Both the position numbers and the translations under genes were made by a program. From positions 1 through 64,000 of the forward strand of contig CAJTOY010000005.1 of the NCBI GenBank assembly GCA_910578195.1: a stretch of DNA of 64,000 nucleotides. Direction: 5' to 3'. Of the stretch, positions 14,953 to 22,818 are shown piece after piece (the first letter of the stretch is position 1; every line of letters begins with the position of its first letter). Source of the stretch: an uncultured Christensenella sp. (lineage in GTDB: Bacteria; Bacillota; Clostridia; Christensenellales; Borkfalkiaceae). The notes under the pieces were generated by a model that ran no database searches, was not told where the DNA came from, and worked only from the letters and a program-made list of their open reading frames with translations.

Positions 14953-15402
14953 ATGGCGAATATGTATGATGTAACAATTTATACGGACGGCGCCTGCTCT
15001 GGCAATCCCGGGGCTGGCGGTTGGGGTGCCATATTGATGTGTGGTGATCACTCCAAGAAACTCAGCGGTAGCGAAGCTGAAACTACTAACAATAGAATGG
15101 AATTAGCTGCGGTTATCAATGCCCTCCTCGCTCTCAAATCTCCAAGCCGTGTTACACTGTATAGCGACTCCGCTTATGTTGTAAATGCTTTCAACCAAAA
15201 ATGGTTGGAAAACTGGCAAAACTCCGCTTGGCGAACAAGCGGAAGAAAGCCCGTACAAAACAAAGATTTATGGCTGAAACTTATTGAGCTGACCAAAATT
15301 CATAAGGTTAAGTTCGTGAAAGTTAAAGGTCATTCCGATAACGCATTCAACAATGAGTGCGACAGGCTCGCCACCGAGGCGATAAAAAATATTAAGAGGT
15401 AA
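14953..15402 (+). CDS. rnhA: Ribonuclease HI
   Basis: Cuts the RNA strand of RNA-DNA hybrids. All four catalytic acids are visible: Asp12 (YTDGACSGNPG), Glu50 (NNRMELAA), Asp72 (LYSDSAYV) and Asp137 (NECDRLA), plus His127 (VKGHSDN). Length 149 aa is typical of bacterial RNase HI. GGAGAT ribosome binding site. The nearness to the reverse transcriptase suggests a joint role, such as removing template RNA from cDNA; it could instead be a phage replication enzyme. Confidence 0.93.
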   Translation: MANMYDVTIYTDGACSGNPGAGGWGAILMCGDHSKKLSGSEAETTNNRMELAAVINALLALKSPSRVTLYSDSAYVVNAFNQKWLENWQNSAWRTSGRKPVQNKDLWLKLIELTKIHKVKFVKVKGHSDNAFNNECDRLATEAIKNIKR

Positions 15403-15407
15403 TACAT

Positions 15408-16127
15408 ATGGAAGCAAAATGCAGTTTCTGCGATTTGTTTGGCGAGAAGCCCCACTGCCACAATTGCAAAATATTCAAGAAAACGAAAACTCACGTGCCG
15501 CAAGAAATTGACTGCTCCCTCGAGGAACTCGTCGAGTATATCAATACTCACGAGGATGTTACTGAGCGCTTCGGAGTTGGTGACTACAAAACAATCGAAT
15601 TGTATACCGGCGAGAAAGTCAAAATGATTTTGCTTGATACGGATAAAGACGACCTCGCCGAAGGCGAAGGAAACGCAAAGACTACATTCGGCATCTTAAC
15701 TTATGACGGTCTGTTCCGTATGAACAAAGAAAACACTAATAGAACAAGCTGGAAAGATTGCGAGATGAGAACTCGTATGGAAAGGATATTCCGCCTTCTT
15801 CCCGAAATAATCCGTAATAACATCAAGCCAGTGGTTAAGCGAACTTCCGCTGGCGGTGGCAGCAGAGAGATTATAATGACTACGGATAAGTGCTTCCTCT
15901 TCAGCGAAGTGGAAATCCGAGGTGAAGTTCAATATTCTCGCCCCGGCGAAGGTGAACAGTATGAATACTTTGTATCGGACGAAGGAAGAAACTTTGACGA
16001 TTATAAGTGGCTTCGCTCTCCGTATTGCAGTGGTAGCCTCAACTTCTGCTATGTCGTCAGCACGGGTTCCAGCAGTAACTACATTGCCAACTACAGTCTC
16101 GGCGTCGCTTTCGGCTTTTGTCTCTAA
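15408..16127 (+). CDS. C-type-lectin-like fold protein (DUF6273-like), 239 aa
   Basis: N-terminal Cys/His cluster (CSFCDLFGEKPHCHNC, about 4-20) could bind zinc. The C-terminal half has WLRSPYCSGSLNF...VSTGSS...LGVAFGF, the pattern of DUF6273/FGE-like C-type-lectin folds seen in Bacillota and phage proteins and in DGR-type variable proteins. It starts 6 nt after RNase HI. Because an RT is nearby, I looked for a template repeat matching its 3' end and saw none in the window. A short GCACC-GAAT-GGTGC hairpin precedes the next gene. Confidence 0.7.
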   Translation: MEAKCSFCDLFGEKPHCHNCKIFKKTKTHVPQEIDCSLEELVEYINTHEDVTERFGVGDYKTIELYTGEKVKMILLDTDKDDLAEGEGNAKTTFGILTYDGLFRMNKENTNRTSWKDCEMRTRMERIFRLLPEIIRNNIKPVVKRTSAGGGSREIIMTTDKCFLFSEVEIRGEVQYSRPGEGEQYEYFVSDEGRNFDDYKWLRSPYCSGSLNFCYVVSTGSSSNYIANYSLGVAFGFCL

Positions 16128-16174
16128 TCTAAAATCTAAAAATCAGCACCGAATGGTGCGTGAAGGAGCTAACA

Positions 16175-16519
16175 ATGTACGATACTTATATGTCTGAAGA
16201 GGCATTTGATAATCTCACTGCTGGTGACGAAGTTACCGTTCGCAGCCTTGACGATTTAATTCACGATTTCGGGGCAGATATTAACGTCCCTTGTGGTTGG
16301 AGTTCAGATATGGATGAACTCTGCGGTCAAACGTTAATTGTAGACTACGTCGAGCGCGACCAAACCATAGATTTTGGTATCCTTCACACAAAAAATTGCG
16401 GGTGGTCATTCTCTCGTCAAATGCTTGAGCCAAAAGAATATCAAGGCGTATCACAAGAAGAAATATCTGAGCTTTGGGAAAGTATGATACTCGGAGGTAA
16501 CGATGATAAAAAACAATAA
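16175..16519 (+). CDS. Hypothetical acidic protein (114 aa)
   Basis: GAAGGAG ribosome binding site before the ATG at 16175. The fold looks all-beta (TAGDEVTVRSL, QTLIVDYVERD), rather like a small SH3-type barrel seen in phage proteins, but no family is assigned. Overlaps the next gene by 17 nt. Confidence 0.65.
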   Translation: MYDTYMSEEAFDNLTAGDEVTVRSLDDLIHDFGADINVPCGWSSDMDELCGQTLIVDYVERDQTIDFGILHTKNCGWSFSRQMLEPKEYQGVSQEEISELWESMILGGNDDKKQ

Positions 16520-17102
16520 ATTTTGGGATGAATGCACCGATGGTTCTCTCAGACAAAAAATTGCGGAGTTCATAGATAAAAATCCCGCCGTATCTCACCT
16601 CAAAGATAAGGCATACTACGACTTTGAGGATGCTCTCGTTGCGCTCATTTACGACAACCGTGAAATGATATCAAAGGAAGTTGACTTAGAATATCAACGC
16701 GAAGACTTCTTGACACAAGCGAAAGAAGAATTCGGCGATGACGTTGAAGAAGCTGTAAAGGTTCTTCCCATCGATGTTATCGACAATATGATCAACCATT
16801 GGCAGGAAGCGCTTGACGATAACGACGAATATTGGGACATCACTTGGGGCGAATTGTCTAATGTCTTAACCGACAGCAGCATCTCTCCTCTCATCGGCAT
16901 TGACGACTATCCCACCAAGGAAGCGCTCATTTATGTCGCATACTTGAAAGAATGGTATTCGGATATGCCTCCTGAAATGCAAGGGCAAGAACCTGTCTGT
17001 ATCGACGAATTCTTCAACAACGAGATGGCTGACGACGAATTAAGCGAATATTACATCAAAGCCGCCAAGAAGCTCTTTGGCGATAAAATTAAGAGCTATT
17101 AA
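16503..17102 (+). CDS. Hypothetical acidic protein (199 aa)
   Basis: Start at 16503 follows GGAGG within the end of the preceding gene. Highly acidic, mostly helical. The EDFLTQAKEEFGDDVEEAV region (about 75-93) and the C-terminal ADDELSEYYIKAAKKLFG look like helical bundles. No motif recognised; an acidic DNA-mimic role is conceivable but not supported. Confidence 0.7.
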   Translation: MIKNNKFWDECTDGSLRQKIAEFIDKNPAVSHLKDKAYYDFEDALVALIYDNREMISKEVDLEYQREDFLTQAKEEFGDDVEEAVKVLPIDVIDNMINHWQEALDDNDEYWDITWGELSNVLTDSSISPLIGIDDYPTKEALIYVAYLKEWYSDMPPEMQGQEPVCIDEFFNNEMADDELSEYYIKAAKKLFGDKIKSY

Positions 17103-17116
17103 AACATATTTAGACA
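17103..17116 (-). promoter_or_regulatory. TGTCTAAATATGTT box before 17128 gene
   Basis: AACATATTTAGACA on the plus strand, directly after the previous stop codon and 11 nt before the ATG at 17128, next to its CGGAG ribosome binding site. Confidence 0.6.
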
Positions 17117-17127
17117 CGGAGCGTGCT

Positions 17128-17490
17128 ATGGAACTTAACATCAATTACAAAGTCGAACTCGACAATGAGTGTATAGACGATATAATGGCTACCGCCTTAG
17201 AAGGTGGCATTACATATTGGTGCGATGCCGCCGAAGTTGTTGGCGATTATCTTGGCGAGTATGCCAGCGAACAAATATCTCGCGGCGGCACCCTTAAGCT
17301 GCACGACTCCGAGGAAGATGAAACATATGAACTGACACTGGACAAGTTCCTTGCTGGACTTGCAAAGGCTATCGGCGAAGGTGGTCTCGATGTCCTCCAC
17401 GAAGGAAAGATTGATCCCTCATCCATTGATGCCGAAGACGCCGATGTAATCATTCAGTATGCAATTTTCGGTGAGGTGGTCTATGGTTAA
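17128..17490 (+). CDS. Phage-type conserved hypothetical protein (120 aa)
   Basis: Start at 17128 chosen because the TGTCTAAATATGTT box and CGGAG ribosome binding site immediately precede it. The segments ITYWCDAAEVVGDYLGEYASEQISRGG and DSEEDETYELTLDKFLAG resemble a small protein I associate with phages of Bacillota and Actinobacteria; function unknown. Overlaps the kinase gene by 8 nt. Confidence 0.75.
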   Translation: MELNINYKVELDNECIDDIMATALEGGITYWCDAAEVVGDYLGEYASEQISRGGTLKLHDSEEDETYELTLDKFLAGLAKAIGEGGLDVLHEGKIDPSSIDAEDADVIIQYAIFGEVVYG

Positions 17491-18379
17491 GTTTTATATG
17501 CTCATAGGCTTGCCGGGGTCTGGCAAAAGTGAAGTTGCACGTCAGCTCGCCGATAGCAACACCACTATCTTATCATCCGATGCAATACGTAAAGAATTCT
17601 ATGGCGACGAAACGATACAGGATGACCCCGCAAAAATATTTGAGGAAATGCAAAGACGCACCATCGCCGCATTGAAAGACGGAAAGAATATCATATATGA
17701 CGCAACTAACATCAGCCGCAAAAAGCGTAAGCACCTCTTATCAAGCATCACAATCCCTTGCGAGAAGATTGCCTATGTAGTATGGGCAAGATACGAAACT
17801 TGCGTTGCAAGAGATACTGGTAGAAATCGTAATGTTGGTGAGAACGTAATTAAGCGTATGCTTCTCAACTTCCAGCCTCCCTATTACGACGAAGGCTGGG
17901 ATAGTATTGAGTTCAAACTGAATGACGAGCCCTACAAGCGTAGTAATTATGAGGACTGGCTTAACTGCGAACACGATAATCCTCATCACAATAACACTGT
18001 TAAAGAACACACCTTAAACGTTATGACCGAGGCGGCAAAATTGCAGCAAGGTAGGCGTCAAGGTAAAGGTGTTGCAATCACGTTACTTGTTGCCGCAAGT
18101 CTTCATGACATCGGTAAGAAGTTTGTAAAAGCCTTTAAGAATAGCCGTGGCGAGCCGTGTGATATTGCACACTTCTACAACCACCACAATGTGGGCAGTT
18201 ACTTTGCTATCGGCTATGAAGAAACGCTTGGGTTACATACCAAACAAAGAGCTTTAATTTATTGGCTTATAAACGTACATATGGATCCATTTCTCAATAC
18301 AAAATATAGCGCAGCGCTCCCCGATGAATTGTCACATTTATTAAATGCCTTTCATCAGTGCGACGTTGCTGGAGCATAA
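17483..18379 (+). CDS. Polynucleotide kinase-like P-loop domain fused to HD domain (298 aa)
   Basis: The N-terminal domain is a PNK-type P-loop kinase: Walker A GLPGSGKS at 9-16, LSSDAIRKEF, IIYDATNISRKKR and the lid RNRNVGENVIKRM. Such kinases phosphorylate 5'-OH RNA ends made by ribonucleases. The C-terminal part is an HD phosphohydrolase (HDIGKK, His208-Asp209; HHNVGS near 230), which may remove 2',3'-cyclic or 3' phosphates. Together they would heal both RNA ends, as T4 Pnkp does with a different phosphatase. The nucleotidyltransferase, PP2A-type phosphatase and RNA ligase nearby support RNA repair. Start at 17483, with GGTGAGGTGG upstream. Confidence 0.85.
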   Translation: MVKFYMLIGLPGSGKSEVARQLADSNTTILSSDAIRKEFYGDETIQDDPAKIFEEMQRRTIAALKDGKNIIYDATNISRKKRKHLLSSITIPCEKIAYVVWARYETCVARDTGRNRNVGENVIKRMLLNFQPPYYDEGWDSIEFKLNDEPYKRSNYEDWLNCEHDNPHHNNTVKEHTLNVMTEAAKLQQGRRQGKGVAITLLVAASLHDIGKKFVKAFKNSRGEPCDIAHFYNHHNVGSYFAIGYEETLGLHTKQRALIYWLINVHMDPFLNTKYSAALPDELSHLLNAFHQCDVAGA

Positions 18380-18381
18380 CT

Positions 18382-18792
18382 ATGGAAATTTTAACATCCA
18401 CAAAAAATGTATCAAAAGTAATCTTCAAACTTACGTTAGACTGGGCGACGAATGATGAGCGCGATAACGAAACGTTGCTCTTTAACAATAAGGAAGACGC
18501 TGTTGAAGAGTTTGAGGCTCAGCTCAAAAAGATTAAAACAGATAAGTCTTCTTGGGAATACGAAGCCTTAAAAGAAGCTGCCGACGAACACAATTACGAT
18601 GAGGAGTTAGAGCCGCAATATTTAACCGGTGAGTACGATTATATGTCTCGGTTCACAGTAGACTTCAATCATCTTCTAAATCACCCGAATACGGATATCC
18701 TCTTAAAATCTTTTGTTCTTTACCAAGAAGGCTATGAGGATACCGAACACACATACCTTACCCTTCGGGCAGTTTGCATTTTGGAGCATTAA
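18382..18792 (+). CDS. Hypothetical acidic protein (136 aa)
   Basis: ATG 3 nt after the kinase-HD stop with TGGAG upstream. Acidic, mixed alpha/beta. Segments such as EDAVEEFEAQLKKIK suggest a coiled helix in the middle. No known family. Sits inside the RNA-repair operon, one nt from the nucleotidyltransferase, so a partner role is possible. Confidence 0.7.
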   Translation: MEILTSTKNVSKVIFKLTLDWATNDERDNETLLFNNKEDAVEEFEAQLKKIKTDKSSWEYEALKEAADEHNYDEELEPQYLTGEYDYMSRFTVDFNHLLNHPNTDILLKSFVLYQEGYEDTEHTYLTLRAVCILEH

Positions 18793-18793
18793 A

Positions 18794-19627
18794 ATGAACA
18801 AACAAGAACGCAATAGCCTTATCCGTACAAAAGTGCAGCAGCACTACAGAGAAGCTTGCCTTATGGGACACGAAGTTTTTGGTGTGTTCTTACAGGGCAG
18901 CCAGAACTATGACCTCGATGTGTACAGCGAGCAGTATCAAAGCGATGTTGATACAAAGGTTATCGTGCTGCCTTCGTTCGATGACTTCTGCCGCGGGAAA
19001 GCCCCTATCTCTACCACCTGTGAACGTGAAAATAAAGAACATATTGATCTGAAGGACATTCGCATTATGTTTGAGACGTTTAAGAAGCAGAACGTTAACT
19101 TCGTCGAAATTCTCTTCACTAAGTATTTTATCGTCGCAGACAAATATGCAAAATATTGGAGAAAGCTGCGTCGCCTTGCGGAGGATCTTGTTCACTGTCA
19201 CCCTTCTCAAACCCTCAAAACAATGGCTGGTATGAGCTATGAGAAACATAAGGCTCTCTGTCACCCTTATCCTACTATTAAACATAAAATCGACCAATAC
19301 GGATATGATGGCAAACAACTCCATCACATTATCCGTGTAAACGAATTTATGAAAAACTATATTGCCGGTATGCCGTTTGATAAATGTTTAACCACCCACG
19401 ATGACCGAACACTTATCTTAATGGCAGAGGCTAAACTCAACACCATTCCACTCGCTGACGCATTAAAAATCGCTAAGGAATTGGATGATGAAAATGCAGC
19501 GCTGAAAAATAAATACATTGACGAACATGGCACAGAGTGCGACGCAACACCCTACGAAAAGCTGGAACAGATAAAGATTGATGTGCTTCGCCAGTGGTTT
19601 AAGGAGCAACTATGCGGTACTTTGTAA
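18794..19627 (+). CDS. Nucleotidyltransferase (Pol beta superfamily, 277 aa)
   Basis: Active-site pattern GSQNYDLD...SDVD at 35-53 (Gly35-Ser36, Asp51, Asp53) identifies a Pol-beta-type nucleotidyltransferase of the phage/bacterial 'predicted nucleotidyltransferase' family. The family is known from RNA-repair gene clusters, where a role in rebuilding or capping RNA 3' ends is suspected. Start at 18794, with GGAGC upstream. Overlaps the phosphatase gene by 16 nt. Substrate not determined. Confidence 0.8.
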   Translation: MNKQERNSLIRTKVQQHYREACLMGHEVFGVFLQGSQNYDLDVYSEQYQSDVDTKVIVLPSFDDFCRGKAPISTTCERENKEHIDLKDIRIMFETFKKQNVNFVEILFTKYFIVADKYAKYWRKLRRLAEDLVHCHPSQTLKTMAGMSYEKHKALCHPYPTIKHKIDQYGYDGKQLHHIIRVNEFMKNYIAGMPFDKCLTTHDDRTLILMAEAKLNTIPLADALKIAKELDDENAALKNKYIDEHGTECDATPYEKLEQIKIDVLRQWFKEQLCGTL

Positions 19628-20382
19628 CAGCAGACCCACACGGGTTCTTCACCATAATGCACGATGCTCTCATTGCGCAGGGGTTCGACGAAGATAATCC
19701 AGAGCACAAGCTGATTATTTGCGGCGACTTAATGGATCGTGGTAAAGAAGCTCGTAAAATGCAGACTTACATCCTCTCGTTGCTCGAAAAAGATAGGGTT
19801 ATTCTTATCCGCGGCAACCACGAAGATTTAATGTTGGATATGATTGAGGATATGAAAGTTGGTGACCCTTTCAGTCTTCTTTACTCGCATCATGCAAGCA
19901 ATAGAACGCTCGATACGGCGTTGCAACTCACTGGGGCAAAGAAAAATGAACTATTCAATGACATAATGTCTGTTGCGAGTTCAACCGCCGCTACTCTTTT
20001 TGTCCGCAAGATAATACCAAAGATGCTTAATTTCTATGAAACGGAGCATTACGTATTTGTTCACGGTTGGGTACCTTGCGGAGTTGACCCAAAAGAAGGA
20101 TACTTCACCAAAGACCTTAAAAGCGCCACAGATGCCGAGTGGGCTGAGGCAAGATGGGAAAATGGTATATCGATGGCTGTCGAATGCGGTGCTATCATCC
20201 CAAACAAGACAATTGTGTGCGGACATTGGCACACATCATTCGGACATAAGCTCGTTGGCAAAATAAAAAATGAATTCGGCGCCGATGAAGACTTCTCGCC
20301 TTTTTATGCTAACGGTATTATAGCGCTCGACGCTTGTACCTCTCATTCAAAGAAAATAAATTGCATCGTCATCGACGATTAA
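19612..20382 (+). CDS. PP2A-type metallophosphoesterase (256 aa)
   Basis: All metal and phosphate motifs of the lambda/PP2A phosphatase family are present: Asp8-x-His10 (TADPHG), GDLMDRG (38-44), GNHED (68-72), VHGW and CGHWHTSFGH. In bacterial and phage RNA-repair operons such enzymes remove 2',3'-cyclic phosphates from broken RNA 3' ends (as in the Pnkp phosphatase). Overlap with the nucleotidyltransferase indicates co-translation. A protein phosphatase role cannot be excluded. Confidence 0.87.
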   Translation: MRYFVTADPHGFFTIMHDALIAQGFDEDNPEHKLIICGDLMDRGKEARKMQTYILSLLEKDRVILIRGNHEDLMLDMIEDMKVGDPFSLLYSHHASNRTLDTALQLTGAKKNELFNDIMSVASSTAATLFVRKIIPKMLNFYETEHYVFVHGWVPCGVDPKEGYFTKDLKSATDAEWAEARWENGISMAVECGAIIPNKTIVCGHWHTSFGHKLVGKIKNEFGADEDFSPFYANGIIALDACTSHSKKINCIVIDD

Positions 20383-20388
20383 CACTTT

Positions 20389-20462
20389 AAGGGTGTCGTT
20401 TAATGGTAGGACGGTGGTCTCCAAAACCATTGATGAGTGTTCAATTCACTCCACCCTTGCCA
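20389..20462 (+). tRNA. tRNA-Trp (CCA)
   Basis: Acceptor AAGGGTG/CACCCTT, anticodon loop CTCCAAA, T-arm GAGTG-TTCAATT-CACTC, CCA encoded. Confidence 0.93.
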
Positions 20463-20465
20463 CTT

Positions 20466-20555
20466 GGAAGTGTGGCAGAGTCTGGTTTAATGCACCAGTC
20501 TTGAAAACTGGCAATCCGCAAGGGTTCGTGAGTTCAAATCTCACCGCTTCCGCCA
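20466..20555 (+). tRNA. tRNA-Ser (UGA)
   Basis: Acceptor GGAAGTG/CGCTTCC (partly wobble), anticodon loop CTTGAAA, long class II variable arm (CCGCAAGGG), T-arm with GTTCAAA, CCA encoded. Only 3 nt after tRNA-Trp. Confidence 0.92.
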
Positions 20556-20579
20556 AATAAATTTATAGGAGTATATATA

Positions 20580-21467
20580 ATGTCTCATTTCGCTGTTGCC
20601 GTTATCACGAAAGGCAAACCCACCGAAGATGTGCTTGCAGCTATGCTCGCACCGTATGACGAGAACAAGGAAGTTCTGCACTTCACCTCTCGTGAAGAAC
20701 TGATTAAGCAGAAGCGTCAAGAAATCAGTAACTTTATCGAGAGTAACTACGCAAGATATCTTACCGATAAGGAAAAATATCTTTCCGAATGCACCAATCA
20801 AAACCACGTCAAGTACATAACTGAGGAATTTCCCAAAATGCTTTTGTGGACTGACGAGGAATGCTATCAGGACGCTATTAAAAATACGGAAAAAGAAAAT
20901 ATTTGCAAAGACGGCAGCGTTCGTAGTACTTACAACCCCGATTCTAAGTGGGATTGGTATCAGATCGGCGGACGTTGGGCTGGTTTACTCACCGTAAAGA
21001 AAGGCACGCCGCACGAAAACGGTGAAAAGAGCTGGACTTGGGACGAGAAAAATCCTTACGAAAGCACAGGCGACATCATTAAGTGCGACAGTGCTCGCAT
21101 TAAAGATTTGGTGTTCCTCGATAAAGAAAAAGATGCGCAGAGAGCGCGCCGCTTCTGGGAACTTCACGTCGAGGGTGCTGAGCCGCAAAACGATGAAGAA
21201 CGCGATATGCTTAAGTGGGCGTGGTACAAGAAAGAGTACTATATCGAAACCTACAAAGACAAAGAGACTTACGTTCGTTGCGAGTCTGCGTTCAGCACGT
21301 ATGCCGCTATCACTAAGGATGGCAAATGGCACGCAAAAGGTAAGATGGGCTGGTTCGGTATGTCGTCCGACGAAGATGTTATTGCTTGGCACGATGGATA
21401 TCAAAAGCTTATCTTTGACGACGCTGAGGAAGATGACTACATAACGATAGTTGACTGCCATATTTAA
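20580..21467 (+). CDS. Conserved phage hypothetical protein (295 aa)
   Basis: TAGGAG ribosome binding site after the two tRNAs. The signature NPDSKWDWYQIGGRWAG (about 120-136) marks a protein repeatedly seen in phage and bacterial genomes with unknown function. It is followed by a Trp-rich region (WHAKGKMGWFGMSSDED). No signal peptide or membrane segment. The shared SKWDWY/GGRW motif suggests a binding site, possibly for a nucleotide or RNA, but that is speculation. Confidence 0.8.
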   Translation: MSHFAVAVITKGKPTEDVLAAMLAPYDENKEVLHFTSREELIKQKRQEISNFIESNYARYLTDKEKYLSECTNQNHVKYITEEFPKMLLWTDEECYQDAIKNTEKENICKDGSVRSTYNPDSKWDWYQIGGRWAGLLTVKKGTPHENGEKSWTWDEKNPYESTGDIIKCDSARIKDLVFLDKEKDAQRARRFWELHVEGAEPQNDEERDMLKWAWYKKEYYIETYKDKETYVRCESAFSTYAAITKDGKWHAKGKMGWFGMSSDEDVIAWHDGYQKLIFDDAEEDDYITIVDCHI

Positions 21468-21505
21468 TATCAAAGTACCCTTTTATTCACAATTAGGAGG
21501 CATTT

Positions 21506-21943
21506 ATGTCTACAAGAAGCGTCATTTGTAAAGAGACACTCAATAAAACCTATGTTGGCATCTATTGTCACAGCGACGGCTACCCCCAATGGGTAGGTAA
21601 AACGCTGCTCGACCACTATTCTGACAGAGACAGAGTTGAAAAACTGCTTCATCTTGGCGATTTATCTTGTTTGGAAGAAAAAATCGAGCCAGACACCGAT
21701 AGAATACATAATTTTGATAACCCTCAGGGCGATGTTTGCGTTGCATACCACCGAGATCGCGGTGAAGAGCTACGACAAGCAAGACCAATTAAGCTCGACA
21801 AGGCTCGCGAGGTTTATTGGGCAGAGTTTATGTATGTCTATATGTTAGACGGAACGTGGTACTTTGCTGATTTATGTTCGGACAACCCAATTCTCATTCC
21901 GCTTACAAGAAATTACACGGAGTATGAGGACGAAGACGAATGA
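21506..21943 (+). CDS. Conserved phage hypothetical protein (145 aa)
   Basis: AGGAGG ribosome binding site. MSTRSVICKETLNKT, GIYCHSDGYPQWVGKTLLDHY and DREKVEKLL-like segments match a widespread small protein of phages and Bacillota mobile elements (start MxTRSxI, YCHWDGY core). Function unknown. Overlaps the next gene by 4 nt. Confidence 0.85.
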   Translation: MSTRSVICKETLNKTYVGIYCHSDGYPQWVGKTLLDHYSDRDRVEKLLHLGDLSCLEEKIEPDTDRIHNFDNPQGDVCVAYHRDRGEELRQARPIKLDKAREVYWAEFMYVYMLDGTWYFADLCSDNPILIPLTRNYTEYEDEDE

Positions 21944-22170
21944 AGAAAGGGTTGAAAAAGTTCACGGTTCCCTACTCTGGGCGATACTTCGACGGCGGCA
22001 GAATATATGGACAGCGTGTTGTCTTTGCTGAAAACGCAGAAGCCGCCACACAAAAAGTTCAAAAAACCTTTGATGACCGCGATGATGAGCCCATTATGTA
22101 TGCCGGCAAGGCTACAAAGTGGGTTCACGGCGAGGTTAGCGATTGCGAAATATATCCGTATTGGGAGTAG
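21940..22170 (+). CDS. Small hypothetical protein (76 aa)
   Basis: ATGA overlap with the preceding stop shows coupling. Basic N-terminus, central AENAEAATQKVQKTF helix. No family recognised. Ends 17 nt before tRNA-Ser(GCU). Confidence 0.7.
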   Translation: MKKGLKKFTVPYSGRYFDGGRIYGQRVVFAENAEAATQKVQKTFDDRDDEPIMYAGKATKWVHGEVSDCEIYPYWE

Positions 22171-22186
22171 CAATACTTCCACCCTT

Positions 22187-22276
22187 GGAGGGTTAAGCAT
22201 AGTTGGTACTGCCGCGGCTTGCTAAGCCGTTCTCCGTTAATTCGGAGCGTAGGTTCGAGTCCTACACCTTCCGCCA
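22187..22276 (+). tRNA. tRNA-Ser (GCU)
   Basis: Acceptor GGAGGGT/ACCTTCC, anticodon loop TTGCTAA, long variable arm (CTCCG/CGGAG), T-arm TAGG-TTCGAGT-CCTA, CCA encoded. Confidence 0.9.
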
Positions 22277-22370
22277 AAGGTTCTCTCACAGATAATTCTG
22301 GGGATTAAATATCGGGGGTATTCCTCGAAGCCGACTGGGGAGCAAATATCCAACCCTGAGTATTTTTCGG

Positions 22371-22410
22371 GTTAAGTATGCGCGGTTGACTGACCTTAAA
22401 GTCAAATTTG
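22371..22410 (+). repeat. 40-bp repeat before tRNA-Asp (copy 1)
   Basis: TAAGTATG, GCGGTT, CTGACCTTAAAG and AA-TTTGG in order. A second, diverged copy is at 23051-23090. Here it directly abuts tRNA-Asp, so it may be a processing or leader signal. The rest of 22277-22370 holds an AACCC/GGGTT hairpin and nothing else I recognise. Confidence 0.5.
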
Positions 22411-22487
22411 GCTCGATAGCTCAGTTTGGTTAGAGCGCCAGCCTGTCACGCTGGAGGTCACGGGTTCGAGCCCCGTTCGAGTCGCCA
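22410..22487 (+). tRNA. tRNA-Asp (GUC)
   Basis: Acceptor GGCTCGA/TCGAGTC, D-arm GCTC/GAGC, anticodon arm CCAGC-CTGTCAC-GCTGG, T-arm CGGG-TTCGAGC-CCCG, CCA encoded. Confidence 0.95.
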
Positions 22488-22493
22488 TATACC

Positions 22494-22560
22494 ACCAGTA
22501 AGTCCTACGTCAACGCTATTATCTCGGTAAGCACGGTGTAAACGTGTCGTCCGTAGGCAA
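22494..22560 (+). ncRNA. Small structured element between tRNAs
   Basis: CCTACG/CGTAGG stem enclosing CACG-GTGTAAA-CGTG, between tRNA-Asp and tRNA-Glu. It has no T-arm. It could be a decayed tRNA or a small RNA; evidence is weak. Confidence 0.25.
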
Positions 22561-22568
22561 GTGGTTAT

Positions 22569-22646
22569 CGCCGCATAGACAAAATGGCTAAAGTCACCAC
22601 CCTTTCACGGTTGAGTTTGAGGGTTCGACTCCCTCTGCGGTGACCA
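22569..22646 (+). tRNA. tRNA-Glu (UUC)
   Basis: Acceptor CGCCGCA/TGCGGTG, anticodon loop CTTTCAC, T-arm GAGGG-TTCGACT-CCCTC, CCA encoded. Confidence 0.9.
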
Positions 22647-22648
22647 AT

Positions 22649-22724
22649 GCTGGATTAGCTCAATTGGCAGAGCAATCGCCTTGTAAGCGATAGGTTGTCG
22701 GTTCAACTCCGACATCCAGCTCCA
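22649..22724 (+). tRNA. tRNA-Thr (UGU)
   Basis: Acceptor GCTGGAT/ATCCAGC, D-arm GCTC/GAGC, anticodon arm ATCGC-CTTGTAA-GCGAT, T-arm GTCGG-TTCAACT-CCGAC, CCA encoded. Confidence 0.95.
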
Positions 22725-22729
22725 TATAT

Positions 22730-22809
22730 GGGGCTGAGAAAGGTTTCGACTACGATTAAAACCAAAGTGAATTCGTAGGACTTGGGTTCAAATCCCAACA
22801 GCTCCACCA
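22730..22809 (+). ncRNA. Mini-tmRNA: tRNA-like domain without the mRNA domain (80 nt)
   Basis: Matches the two ends of tmRNA: acceptor GGGGCTG/CAGCTCC with the G3-U70 pair that alanyl-tRNA synthetase reads, a tmRNA-type D-loop GGTTTCGAC, a P2 stem CTACGA/TCGTAG, the conserved GGAC, T-arm TTGGG-TTCAAAT-CCCAA and ACCA. In ordinary tmRNA about 280 nt (pseudoknots and tag reading frame) lie on top of P2; here only a 17-nt loop does. It should be chargeable with alanine and able to bind SmpB, but has no tag to translate (inference). Confidence 0.75.
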
Positions 22810-22818
22810 CTCTTCGGA

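Noticed and set aside
15408..16127. Diversity-generating retroelement formed by the RT and the C-type-lectin-like gene.
   Set aside because: The RT has the QGTPISP motif and not the DGR-specific form, and no template repeat matching the gene's 3' end was found in the window.
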